Origin: Auriscalpium vulgare
Lineage: Eukaryota > Basidiomycota > Agaricomycetes > Russulales > Auriscalpiaceae
Direction of reading: 5' to 3'
NCBI GenBank assembly: GCA_019915015.1
Contig: JAHBBC010000008.1
Coordinates: 310,001 to 374,000 of the forward strand
Length of the DNA stretch: 64,000 nt
Under the pieces are notes generated by a model, which saw nothing but the letters and a program-made list of their open reading frames with translations, had not been told where the DNA came from and searched no databases. Of this stretch, positions 34,646 through 45,826 are shown piece by piece. Position 1 is the first letter of the stretch. Each line of letters opens with the position of its first letter. Made by a program: the position numbers and the translations under genes.

Positions 34646-35513
34646 ACCTTTGCCCTTGAATCGCGCGCACTCGCCCTTGTCGGCTTACTCCTCGCGCCCC
34701 CTGCCATTGACTTGGAGACCGCCCCCGTAGAGACCCTGGTCGCGGCTCGTGAAGAGTGGGGTCGCAAGGTAGCCGCCCTCTACGTACGTCCTCGCATTGT
34801 TCTCGTGACCGCCGCTCATCCTGGTGTTGGGTTGTTCCAGGGCGAAGTCTTTAATACCGCGAAGCCGTCCGTCCTCCGCCTGGTGCAGGCGATTGTGGGC
34901 CCGATCTTCGAGACATTGTTCACCGTGTCCCCCGAGTCGCGTGTTGCCTTCGCCGAGTGGGGTGGTATTCTCATCGGCGACATCGCGCCCCCGACGTCCG
35001 CTCCACTCAATCCGACATTCGCAGTTCGCCCAATTGCTGGCTTCACCTTTCCCAACAATCGCGATCATGCTCGGCAGCTCGCCCGCCTTTGCGAGGGTGC
35101 TCTGTGGGCAGCGTTCGAATCGGGTCGCACGTCCGTACCTCAGTACCGCCGCAGCCTCGGCGAGCTCTGCCTGGCCGCTCATCCTACTGGTTGCGGCGGG
35201 GGCATTGACGCGACCGTGCACGCAGAGTTTATCGCCGCGATGGACGCTTGCGCGTCCGCGCTCCAGCGCCTGACTGGCGGGGAGGAGGCCCTCTTGTCCG
35301 AGATCCATCGCCTGGCCTACTCGACCACTGGCGTATCCCTTCCCGACCTCCTGCGCACCCTCGCGCATCCCCTCTCCGATACTCTTATCACCCACACTAT
35401 CGAGACGGTGGCGACCGTGGAATCGGTCTATGCTACCATCGCTCAAGTCGCGCGACCCGACGATCGGAGCGCGCGCGGTCGCTGGGGTCCCTACGTTGAC
35501 GCGTTTGATTCGG

Positions 35514-36103
35514 CGGATGGGTCGCTGGAGGCCGCCGCGGCGGCGTTTCTTCGCGACTCGTTGCAGTGGGCTACCACGATCGACAGTCTTCATGCCCGGA
35601 CTGCGATAGAGAGCGCGATCCTCGCGTCGAACCTCCCTACTCAATTGTTGGCCGACATCCACAGCAACCCGACGATGTTTCTGGACGAGATCATGACGTT
35701 CCGCGCTGTCCCGATGGGGTGGCAGAACGTTCACCGCGGTCGCCGAGGTGGAGGTGCGAATCGGGGTCGTGTCAGCCAGCAGGGGCACATCCCTCGCGAC
35801 GACCCTGGCGGATGGGTCGCTGGAGGCCGCCGCGGCGGCGTTTCTTCGCGACTCGTTGCAGTGGGCTACCACGATCGACAGTCTTCATGCCCGGACTGCG
35901 ATAGAGAGCGCGATCCTCGCGTCGAACCTCCCTACTCAATTGTTGGCCGACATCCACAGCAACCCGACGATGTTTCTGGACGAGATCGTGACGTTCCGCG
36001 CTGTCCCGATGGGGTGGCAGAACGTTCACCGCGGTCGCCGAGGTGGAGGTGCGAATCGGGGTCGTGTCAGCCAGCAGGGGCACATCCCTCGCGACGACCC
36101 TGC
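35514..36103 (+). repeat. 295-bp tandem duplication inside paralogue 3
   Basis: Two direct copies, 35514-35808 and 35809-36103, differ at one base seen (ATCATG against ATCGTG). Since 295 is not a multiple of three, the duplication breaks the frame. Near-identity implies a very recent event. Confidence 0.9.
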
Positions 36104-36605
36104 CATACCATAGTTTTGTCGCGTCGTCGGGGCGTCGAGGAGTAGAGGGAAAGAAAGCGCCCGCGTTAGTGTAGTCATTTTGTGTCTGCATGTACGTTGT
36201 TGAATGCCTCCCAATAGGACTATTAGATTTGCGACCCATTGCCTGGTTAGGCGACGTCAGTGTGCAGGGGTCGCGCGTCGAGGGAGGGACGGGCGCCAAC
36301 GACTTGTGAGATTTCGCTCGCGACGGGGGCACGTGATCGTCACGCGGCTTCGGAGCCGCGCGCGTCGTCCCGCCGCGGCCCGGTGTATGTCGCGGGATCA
36401 AATCAACGATCGCTGATCAGATCGCGGATCGACCCGGCATCGTGGGCACTCGGAGGCAAAACTAGCGCTCTGGCCGGGCCACGCGGCCGGTCGCTCCCAC
36501 GCACGCGCCATTGTTCGTGCGCCTGCGGCGAAGTCGCCGTCGCCCTTCTTCCCTCTTCCCCCCACCTCGCTTGCTCGCCCGCTCGACACCCCGATTCCTC
36601 CCACC

Positions 36606-37138
36606 ATGGACGCCGCATCCGCCGCCGACACTGCTGCCACCCGCGCGCTGCTGAATGCCCAGCACGCCTTGCTGGCGGGCATGGCTCGCGACGCCACCGC
36701 CGAGCCTCAGCTCGCTCTGTTGCGGCCCCAAGTCCGCCAGTTCATGGTGCGCCCGCTCTTACAGTCCTTGCCGACCCCGCTAACTCTTCGTTGTCTGTCG
36801 CCGCTCAGCGCACCTACCACGACGCTCGCGATCGCGGCGTTACGTTCTCGTCCGCGGCGCGAGCCCGCTACTACGCCCTCGAGGAGGCCGTTCGACCGCC
36901 GCACCAGGCCCTCGACGATGAGGAGGACGACGAGGGTGTTGTCGACCCCCCCACAGTCGCCCCGCCGCCGGCTCGCCACGTTGCCACTCCGCCGCCCGCT
37001 GTCGTCGCTGGAGGGGCCGTGGAAGGGGAGGTTCGCCCGGCCCGTACTAGTCGGCCCAAGGTGCGTTCGCTTCGCCTCGCGCTCGTCCCGCCGTTAACCC
37101 GACCCCGATTGCATCCCCGAGCCGTGGTGGTAACTTAA
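36606..37138 (+). pseudogene. Probable broken gene of unknown family
   Basis: The ATG at 36606 begins MDAASAADTAATRALLNAQHALLAG and runs to QFM near 36746. The coding character then moves to another frame that reads VLADPANSSLSVAAQRTYHDARDRGVTFSSAARARYYALEEAV, an acidic stretch and a basic tail to 37138. No plausible intron of normal length explains the switch (the only GT...AG pair nearby is 18 nt), so I favour a frameshift. It follows the three-paralogue cluster but lacks the upstream box. Family unknown. Confidence 0.45.
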
Positions 37139-38329
37139 GTAACTAAAAGACTGCAGTACTAGCGAAGTCGTAGTAGTTTATACAACTGGAACTGAGTAGG
37201 TACTAGTATTACTACACTGCCTGCAATTTCTACTACAGCCCTGCTAGGTCTAATGGCTGTGCGTAGTATTTACTAATGTGGTCCTAGTAGCGTTATTACT
37301 ACTCTGCGCCTGCAATTTCTACTACAGCCCTGCTAGGCCTGATAGCTCTGCGTAGTAATTACTAAATCGGTCCTAGTAGCCGTAGAAACGTAGTATTTAC
37401 TATCAGCTGAAGATTCCTTGTATCTACTAAATGTGCCCCTACTAGACCTGTAGATTGCGCCCTCCTAGCCGCTTGCTTGGTAAGCATTATAATGGATTGT
37501 TTTGCTGCACGTGATAGGCTATTTCCTGTTATTTTCCCTGTAGCTGTACCCTGTGGGCATACTGGTAGAACCGTTGGATCTGCTGGTGGAACCGTTAGAT
37601 TTACCTATCAGCTGCGTGCTTTGTCATCTGATTAGATCTGTGTGCTTTGCAATCAAATCAATATTCAAATTTTGGATCTATTCCGTGCGTATGGTAATTT
37701 CCTGTCGTTTTCCCGCTGTTTTTCCTCGTAGTTGTAGCCCATGGGACAATTGAGTGTGTGTATGTACAAGCTTGTGGCAAGCAAACATCCTCCTTAAGTG
37801 TCACGTGATCAAGGGACCCACTTCACTTGGCATGTTTGCCGCAGCGGGAGCCAAGTAAATACTACGAGACTTGGTGGTGGAGCACTCTGGAGAGGAGCTT
37901 AGTATTTACTTCCACAGGACTTAGCAGATTTGCTACGAGTCAGCGTCTGAGTATTTACTACGGGTAGAAACCTCGACATTTTTGCTTAAGTCAATGCTCA
38001 TTCTGCCTCTCATCATGCCTGTACACATGAGTCGTCAATCCCATAGCAATTGTATAGCATGTTGAATACTACTAGCATGGAATACATGTTGACTGTGTAC
38101 TCGAAGCACTAAGTCTCACAAGAACATCACGACACGACACGACGAACACGACACGGCACAACACAACACAACAACACAACAACACGACGAGACGACGAGA
38201 CGACGAGACGACAACGAGACGACGAGACAACGGGACGACGAGACGACGCACAACACGACGACACGGCCTTTTACTTTTTTCTGTGACAGAGGCGTTAGCA
38301 AGGCTGGAATGATGCAGAACTCGGTGCAC
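37139..38329. repeat. Non-coding region with tandem and simple repeats
   Basis: A roughly 89-bp unit containing CTGCAATTTCTACTACAGCC occurs at 37221 and 37310, in sequence dotted with TAGTA and TACTA. At 38130-38262 there is a simple-sequence run of ACAAC, CACGACG and GAGACGAC blocks. No gene is seen; the AT-rich part around 37500-38050 may be intergenic. Confidence 0.5.
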
Positions 38330-41300
38330 TCACCTCTTGCTCATGCGCTTCCCCGCAGGCTCTCGAGGTGCGCCTCGCTTGGCGCCCGCATCTGCATGGC
38401 TACGGAGATACTCGACCATTTGGTCGAGCACCCAACGCACATCTTCAATGACGGATTCCCACTCGCGCCGGGCAGCCCTGTCGTCAGCAGCGAGCCGATA
38501 CCACCACGTCGAAGAGACCAGCAATATTTCAAACCCGTTGCGACCGCCCTTTGCTGTTTCCCCCCATGCTTCGGATGCCGTACCGCCACTGCGCCGCAAA
38601 GGCCACGTCGTCCCCCGCCATTCGGGCTGAAGTGCAATCCACCAGTCCCTCCACTCCTTGCCGTATTTGCGAACGTCCTCGATGATTGAAGGCGTCTTAT
38701 TGAACTCGCGTTTGCGAGCGACCCAATGTCCCACTGCAGGCGGTCGATTAGTCGTTGCAAGTTGAAAATTCTTGCCCTGCAGGCCGAACTGTCAGTATGT
38801 ACACGCAAAGGGGGAAACGGACGAACTCACCGTCCCGTTTTTGTAGCCCAACTGCTCCTCGAAGAGGCACCAAGCCTTCAAAAGCGCCGCCCAGTCTTCG
38901 TTGTCCTCCTCGGATATTGCTGCAAAGAGATGCTTGAAGTCGGTCGCAAACCATTCCGGCCATTCGGAAGATAACGCCGTTTCTTGAGTGGATGCTATGG
39001 CAATGGAGGATGGGGGTGTGGCGACTGCTGGCGTGAAGGTCGCTGTGTACTTGAGAGCCGCAACCGGTTCGACGGCGGCGGCAGCTGGCAATGACTGGAC
39101 AGCCGGCCTAGTAGACGTGGCGGGTACGGAAGTGGGGGGAGGCGGCGCAGCTGGAGCGGAAGGAGCTGGGGTGGCGAGTGGTGGGTTCGCGAGAGCGGGT
39201 ACTGTAGCGTGCGCGCTGGTCGTCATCTTGGTCGCGTCATCGATACCGGGGCCCGCAGCTACAGAAGCGGCTGAGACTGTGTGCGAAGAGTTTTGAGAGG
39301 AGCATTGCCTGGCACTAGAAAGCAAGACTTACCTTGTGAGAGCTTCAGAGCAGCTTGTGCGGGTGCGGCCAGTGGAACGGTCGATGCCGTATTAGAGCGT
39401 GAGGGAGTGATGGGAGTTTCCCCGTGCGAGGGCGCAAGGCTGAGTCTGTCCGCCTGGCTGTTTGCGCTCGATGTGTCGACACCCAGTGGCAGAATGGGAG
39501 GCACGATGGTGGTGGACGATGTAGCGGCGTCGTCGGTAGGCGCCAGTGAAGGAGTATGTGACGCGTTACCCGCGTTGTCGCTGCTTGCTTCATTCGCGCC
39601 TGTCCCGACCTCCTCCCCAGCATCCTCTTCATCAGCGACTTCTTCTTCTTCATTGTCCACATCTTCGCCTTCGCCTTCTTCCATCTGTTCATCGGCTTCC
39701 GCCTCGGCTCTGCCCAGAAGATGAGTCATTGACTTGATCAGACCAAAAACCAGTGCTTACTGTTCCACAGCGCCTGAAAGTCGGGCAGAATGCCTTGTTC
39801 GCGGGCGCGGACGCGGTTTGGATACTTGTCGGGGCGGGTCAATGCCGCGCGGGGGAGACGGAGGGTGCTTGGGCATGCTACTTGCATGCGCAGGCTGGGC
39901 GGCGGCTGTGTTTGCAGGCGCCGAGTCTTCAGGTGCGTTTTTCGCGTTCGAGTCTGCGGAGGCTGTATCTGAACTGACGCGTGCGGCTTCACCAGCAATT
40001 GCCATCGACGAGTCTACTGGAGGACCTGCTTTGGCAGCCGAAGCAGGCGTCGTATCACGGGGTGTCGCAGTTGCGAGTGACGAGTCCACGGGAGGATATG
40101 CTTTGGCAGCCAAAGCAGGGGTCGTACTGCGAGGTGTCATGGAGCGTTCTGCGCGGACGGCGGGCGCTGGCAACGGATAACGGTGAGTACGTACGTGACA
40201 CAACAGCGTCAGACTACAACTCACTGTATGCGCGCGACAGAAATTTGCGGAACGGTCTTTCGACGTCATCCTTGAACGACTTGTGCATCGTTTCGAACGA
40301 CTGTTTATCGGGCAAGGTGCGATGAATACTAGAAAAAGGTAAGTCAGTGTTTGGACTGTTGGAATATCACGTGCGTGTCGAGCTCAACGCCGCGCCGGCA
40401 TCTTCCGGGTACTGTACAGTACGTACGAACCTTATTCCGTGGACATGTAGCTAGCTCTTTTGCTACAATATCCCTTACGGATTACGCCCAGCTTCGTATA
40501 CGCTATCCGGCGCTAATTTGAACATCCTTTGTTGTCCCTCGTCGTCCTTGTGCGCGGAGCCAATCCTCAACATAATCCGTCTACCTTGGTCGTTGGGAAC
40601 ATCGACCGGCCTCTTGCCTTGACAGTGGACACCGGCTGTCCTGTCTCAGTCGTGCGTCGTGGGCACGTAACTGGACCTCGTGCCGCAGCGCCTTCGCGTG
40701 ACCGTACCTCGCGTCGTAGCCCAGGTGGGCATCAACACTTGTCTTGTCATTGGGCCTTAAATCCCTTCCCCCTTCTTCAACGCTCCTTTCCGATTCCCCC
40801 CCTCACTTGATGTTCCGCTGTTCTTGCTGTCGTCGTCATCCGCTGTCCGCGCTACGGGACATGAGGCTCACGCCTCACAGAGCATCGTCTGCTCTCGGGA
40901 TAGGTGGCATCCGGCCACACAGAGAGAGTCCGGCTTCGGGGCTTTAGGTGCGCAATTGCATCACCGAGTAGTCGGTTGGCTGGCGGGGAGATGAAGACAT
41001 GGGCTTGGAAGTTGGTCAGGTTGGACAGGCTGGGAGTGCGTCCAGAGCCAGGGAGTGGCAGGATCAGTCCAGGAGTTGGGTCAGGCGCTAGGATCTCCTA
41101 CTGTCTGGGGTTACTAGGCATGTCATCATCTTCTATCTTTATCCTTCTGCTGTTATGCTTTTCCCGTCCCCTTTGATTCCCCCTTCCCATTTTCTGTCCC
41201 TGTTTCCTGTTGGCGTTTTCGCTCGAGGGAGTGTGTTGGAATATCACGTGCGTGTCGAGCTCAACGCCGCGCCGGCATCTTCCGGGTACTGTACAGTACG

Positions 41301-42283
41301 TACGAACCTTATTCCGTGGACATGTAGCTAGCTCTTTTGCTACAATATCCCTTACGGATTACGCCCAGCTTCGTATACGCTATCCGGCGCTAATTCGAAC
41401 ATCCTTTGTTGTCCCTCGTCGTCCTTGTGCGCGGAGCCAATCCTCAACATGGACTGCAACGTTGAGCTCGACTTACGAATATGACACGATCTTGCCGCCC
41501 TCGTCCGGCATCGGCCCTCCGAACAGAATTGTGGTCATCCAGCCGGTCTGCTTCTCGATACTTGTGACAAGATTCATGGCCGTGGTGGGGAGGAGGTCGA
41601 TTGCCCTGCAATAGTCTCAGTGGTAAACGTGTTCATTTTGTCTGAACAAGGGCACTCACGATTGATAGTGACGCCCCTTCGCAAGACGCTTCGCCTCCTC
41701 GTCATCGACATCCTCCTCATCAACACCTACGTCGTTGTACTCCCCGCTGTTGCGCGCCTTCTCAACTTGCGCCTTGACGTCGTCTTTTTCCTTTCCGAGC
41801 CACACGCGGGCCGTCTCGTTTTGAAACACAAGAGCTTGGTCTTCGGGACAACATCCGGCGTTAACGACTGTAAGTAGTCGTCGTACGCTGTCGCCATTTT
41901 CGGTTGAAGCTCGTCCTTGAAGAGCTTCTGGTAGACCTGGTAAGCAGGCAGCCTGCGGGGTGTCTTGAAGTTCAGGACCCGGCCACGTTGGCCCTTGTTG
42001 ACCTCTGTGCCGCGCGTGCGGTTGTTGAACCACTGTCGAAGGCGCTTTGTGAGTGGCTGTAAGTGTCTTGCATGACTGACAAATAATCATATTGACTCAC
42101 CGTTCTCGTAGGAGGGTTGCCTGCCTGCGGCACCTTGTCGCTGTCATCGGTGTCGGGCCAACGTTCGAACCACGCCGAGTACAGCTCGGGCCAGAAGTCT
42201 GGAAGACGACGAGCGGCACGCGCATTTTGATAGGCTTCAATCCAGGATTCGAGGAAGTCGAACTGCTCTTTGGAGGCCCACAT
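38330..42283 (-). CDS. Agaricomycete-expanded hypothetical protein, multi-exon, with probable frameshift
   Basis: Minus-strand gene with at least seven exons. The N-terminus MWASKEQFDFLESWIEAYQ...FWPELYSAWFERWPD precedes LRQWFNN (about 42020). Then come FQNETARVWLGKEKDDVKAQVEKA, an exon with NLVTSIEKQTGW...ILFGGPMPDEGGK, a proline/alanine-rich middle with acidic runs, and a C-terminus GHWVARKREF...WWIALQPEWRG...SKR. I know this pattern as a family present in many copies in agaricomycetes; its function is not known to me. Between PDVVPKTK and VFQNETARVW (about 41830-41850) the frame changes by one base without splice signals, suggesting a pseudogene or a sequencing error. The start may lie further upstream. 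Confidence 0.65.
40357..40572 (+). repeat. Left LTR of the miniature LTR element
   Basis: 216 bp, TGTTG...CAACA termini, preceded by TGGAC. It contains the palindromic GTACTGTACAGTAC (about 40408-40421). Confidence 0.85.
41234..41449 (+). repeat. Right LTR of the miniature LTR element
   Basis: 216 bp, followed by TGGAC and preceded by the purine-rich GAGGGAGTG, a likely polypurine tract. Confidence 0.85.
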
Positions 42284-42556
42284 GAGGCGGGGGCAACGGT
42301 GGGAGGTGAAGTTTTCACTGGACGGTCAGTATTTACCCGACACTGTATTGTTTGATGGTATTTACTGTGCATTGTTTTTACTAGAGTGAAACGGAGCAGG
42401 TGGAGAGTAGAATGGTCGTCGATCACCAAAAATGGTAGGTGATCGAGCGGGGTATTTAACACTGACCGATCTTCCCTCCCTCCCTCTTCTCCATCTATTG
42501 CAGTAGGGATACGTTTGGTGAACGCATCCCCACCGCCATGAATGCCCCACCCGCTA
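42284..42556. other. Short intergenic stretch before the second 1.15 kb repeat
   Basis: The presumed promoter side of the minus-strand gene. No gene or repeat is recognised. Confidence 0.4.
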
Positions 42557-42912
42557 TTACGATTACTCTTAATCGTTTCTTTCTTCAACCAAGTCAGGCC
42601 AAAACGTGAACACATTATAAGTCGCTTTAGGAAATAGATCCCACGGTCAAGTCGCGTCGTCCCAACTGCCTTTTTCAGTAATTCTTAGCTAAGCAGGTCC
42701 TGCCGCACCTTGCAGGATCCTCACACTTCAACTATAGCACTAGCATGGTTCCCATTACGAGTACTCTTAATTATGATTCCTCCTAATCATTTATTTCCTC
42801 CATCAGCCAGGCGAAATGCATGCATTAGAAAGAATGCTCTAGGAGATATGTCCCAAAGCTTGGACTAAAGTCAAGTTGTGTCGTCCCATCTGCCTAATTC
42901 TGTAATTCTTAG

Positions 42913-42919
42913 CTAAGTA
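42913..42919. other. Left attachment repeat CTAAGTA
   Basis: CTAAGTA precedes the element; the same 7-mer follows it at 61166-61172, and the empty site is at 15862-15868. Confidence 0.85.
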
Positions 42920-43478
42920 AACCTTAGTCGCTCCGAATTTAAGTCGCACGCCAAAATCGTGCCTGGGTGATTTAGCGGTGGTTCGTCGGCGCAAGCGCCC
43001 GGTTCGAACCAGCCGCACCGCCGCCGGGCCTGCATGCGGTCGCCCACACCAAGCAAAATCTTACACGCGCACGCTCAGCCCCAGGGCCCGAGCCTAAATC
43101 CGCCCTTAGTGTGCTCTAAGGCAGGTGCACCTGTCAAATCCTGCATCCTGACGCCAAGCACCCGGCCGCATAAATTTAACATTTAACCTTTCCTCTCGGG
43201 GGAGGTCAATTCTTGCACGGCCCGCTGGCCTCATGCCACCCCGTCAATCTTTGCACGTCCGCCTCCCCCCCCCCCTGCCCATGTCAAAACCATGCACTCA
43301 GGCAGGCGCTGACTCAGCCTGGCGCGCGGTTGGCCCGTGCGCAATCTGCGGCCCTCAGGCACAACTGGGGTCTCTGAGCTCTGATCTTTTCCAAAGTCAA
43401 CCTTCGCGATCCTTGCTCGTCATTTCACTCTGCCCCTCCGTTGCACTTGCCTCACACTTGCCCTCCCACACAATCACC
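42920..43478. other. Left subterminal region of the element
   Basis: GC-rich, with a GATTTAG block at 42970 and the palindrome GGTTCGAACC near 43011-43020. The right end has the counterpart GCGAACCGGTTCGC near 61092-61105 and TAAATC near 61118. Motifs of the GTCAAAT/TTTGCAC type occur at 43134 and 43224. The promoter of the recombinase gene should lie in the last 200 bp. Confidence 0.5.
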
Positions 43479-45826
43479 ATGCCTCGTGGCGGTAAATCCA
43501 AGTCGACCGCCTCCACTCGCGGTGGGAGGAAGAAGCAGGCAGGTGGTGCTGCCAGCAGAGGGACAGGCGTAGCAAGGCGTCTCGCCGCCGCGGCCCCTCC
43601 CGCTGCCACCACTGCCGCAGGGCCCGCCGCTGCCCAGCCTGCTGCAGCCTCCTCCGATGCGCTCTCGCCGGAGACCCTCCTGGACCGTGTCCGCATAACC
43701 ACGGAGGAGTGGTACCGCTCCAAGCGCACGGCCAAGGCGTACGCCGGCTACATCAAGGCTGGCAAGGCTTGGATGGTGGGGATGGTGGCTCAGGCAAGCT
43801 CGGATGACACGGCGGAGGACTCTTCGGAGGGCACGGAGGTGCGGTATGCGGATCTGCGGGAGGCGTTCGACACGATCTCCGCCGCGACGCCTATGGCCCT
43901 CAAGCTCTACACGGCCTACAAGTGTGAGGAGCAGGAGTGCGGGTTCTCCACCGCTGAGGGTCTCCGAGCCGCGTTCAAGGATTACTTCATAAGGTGCGTT
44001 GACTTGACGTTGGGGCTGGCGCCATTCACAGGCTCACGCTCTGATAGGGTGCTCGGGTGCCAAGGAGACATGTGGAAGTTCAACCCGACCACTCAGAAAT
44101 GGGAGGGCAACCCCGTGTTCGACCCGGAGTTTATCACTTACTTTGAGTCCCTCAAGCACCGCTCGCAGCGCAATGCCACGGTCACGCACGCGTTGCCTAT
44201 GCTCCCCAAGGACATGAAGGTCATCATGGCATACCTGGATGGGGAGGAGGCTGCGCGCACCATGTCTCTCACCCGGCGTCTGTACTTCAAGGCTTTTGCG
44301 ACAGCAGCGTTCAACCTGTGGACGAGGTGCGTGCTTGCTGGGAATCTTGGCATTGCAACGGACACTGATGATCACACCTGACCAGAAACGAGGAGATGGT
44401 CACTCTGCAGTGGAAGAACGTATGTTTCCATGGCGACGGGAGCTTGGAACCTTACATCTCCTTCAACCTGGTGTTCAGAAAGACGAACAAGGACCCCGCC
44501 GCAGGCAAGTGCTTCATAATTGCCCTGGGGCCCCTGCCTTGCGCTGATCACCGTGCCTCTGCAGGCCATGAAATGCGCGTGCCTGAGCAGCCGGACGAAC
44601 CGGAGATCAACGTGTACCCTCACATGCGTGCATGGGTTGCTCACCTCCAGGAGAAGATGCAGAGGCGATTGCAACCTGAGGACTACGTCTTCCCTGCTCT
44701 GGCGTCCACAGACCTGCTCAAGTTCGGGGAGCCCATGTCGCGCACCGGGATAGAGAACATCCTCGACAGACTCACGGACGCATCCGGTGTCATGGATGGG
44801 CGTTCCGGCAAATTCACGACGCATTGCTTTCGACGAGGCGGGGCGCAGTACCGCTTCATGTTTGCGGAACACAAGTGGAGCATGAAGGCGATCAAGTGGT
44901 GGGGTGGCTGGTCTGCAGGTGACGATGTAGATGACCTCTTTACTCTTTTTGCTCTGGAGTTCCTGTTCTAAAGGCAATGCAGGTTGGGACTGTCATGCGC
45001 TACTTGCTGGATGAGTTGAGCGCTTATGAGGAGGGCTTCTCGGACATCATGCTCAAGAGCCGCAACAAGGATTGTCATGAGAGCTTCATGGGAGGATCCT
45101 CCTCTCCGAGCATTGTCACTCAGCATGAGTTTGACAGACTGGCCAGCGTGCTTAGCAGTCAGATGGGCGAGTGGACGGCCAGAATGGCGAGTCGCATGGA
45201 GGAGATCATTTCCACGCCACGTTCAGATCACACCCTGGCATGCTCCACCCCTCAATCAGACCGCACATTGACGTGCTGCTCTCATTCAGCTACAGGTAAG
45301 CAACTGCCCAGTCCTCACAAGGTGAACGCACACTGATCCACTGTGGCGTAAAGCTCCCCTGCCATCATTGCTCTCCGTCATGCAGGCCAACGACAGGCCT
45401 GCTATGCATGCAGCATCTCCCCTGCACATGTCTCCTGCCTACGAGGACAATGAGGACCTGTTTGCGGAGGGCATAGAGGACACCCCTCCCCTTGAGACAC
45501 CCGTTCGGCCTCCGCGCATTCCAACTGTACACACACTGGACGATGTCATACGCTATTGGGAGGTGGGTGACAGCGCCAAGGGTCTTGTTGTCCCTTTGCA
45601 CAGGTGGGAAGACACCTTTGAAAGGGCATCATACGCCCAGGAGGCTGCCAAGCTCTCCAACATCAAGCATGTCTACCATGAATTCGCCGACAAGTGTTAC
45701 GGGGACCTAGATGCGTTTGAAGCCAAGTATGCTGGTCTGTCAGGGAAGTTTACCAAGCTTCTCAAAGAGGTTCGGAAGGCTCGAATAGCCAGGGGGGATG
45801 CGAAGGGGCGCCAGAGGCGGAAGTGA
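43479..45826 (+). CDS. Tyrosine recombinase (Crypton/YR-type), likely mobiliser of the element
   Basis: It starts MPRGGKSKSTAS at 43479 with a basic, alanine-rich N-terminus, followed by the SAM-like core-binding domain. The catalytic domain has Arg I in LWTRNEEMVTLQW (codon split by an intron ending near 44383), the H-x-x-R box HCFRRGGAQ (about 44824), WWGGWSAG in the histidine/tryptophan position, and the tyrosine nucleophile in MRYLLDEL (Tyr codon near 45001-45003). Introns include a probable GC-AG one (about 44506-44565) and one from GTAGATG at about 44928. The C-terminal region after 45390 (VIRYWEVGDSAKGLVVPLHRW) matches the tail I know from agaricomycete YR proteins. It cuts and rejoins DNA at short identical sites in the nucleus. 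The frame is intact. It is the first gene from the left end, the usual captain position. Confidence 0.85.

Larger units (their letters stand above)
29494..36113 (+). pseudogene. Paralogue 3 of the unknown family, split by a Copia element and an internal duplication
   Basis: The first 14 coding bases (29494-29507, MSST plus two bases) are followed by the Copia insertion. The frame resumes exactly at 34651 with FALESRALALVGLLL. The shared-position intron is 34784-34840, after EEWGRKVAALY. The frame continues GEVFNTAKPS...IVGPIFETLFTVS...AEWGGIL, then a long helical body. A 295-bp tandem duplication (35514-35808 repeated at 35809-36103) shifts the frame in the middle of the second unit; the original C-terminus HIPRDDPAIP reads from the second copy to 36113. 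The C-terminal region is Arg/Gly-rich (HRGRRGGGANRGR). Function unknown. Confidence 0.65.
40357..41449 (+). mobile_element. 1.09 kb miniature LTR element (TRIM-like) in an intron
   Basis: Two 216-bp LTRs (40357-40572 and 41234-41449) begin TGTTGGAATATC and end CCTCAACA. They are flanked by the 5-bp duplication TGGAC (40352-40356 and 41450-41454). The 661-bp interior contains DRPLALTVDTGCPVSVV, a retropepsin-type DTG motif, so the element is an internally deleted LTR retrotransposon, likely Gypsy. The LTRs differ at one base seen (CTAATTTG against CTAATTCG). It sits inside an intron of the minus-strand gene, between donor GTAAGTCG and a TTTTTCTAG acceptor, so splicing could still work. Confidence 0.85.

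Noticed and set aside
34685..35872. 395-codon minus-strand frame
   Set aside because: It is antisense to paralogue 3, whose plus-strand frame, intron position and similarity to the other paralogues are convincing.
38130..38262. CRISPR-like or satellite array
   Set aside because: It is simple sequence of ACAAC and GACGA blocks without regular spacers, in a eukaryotic genome.
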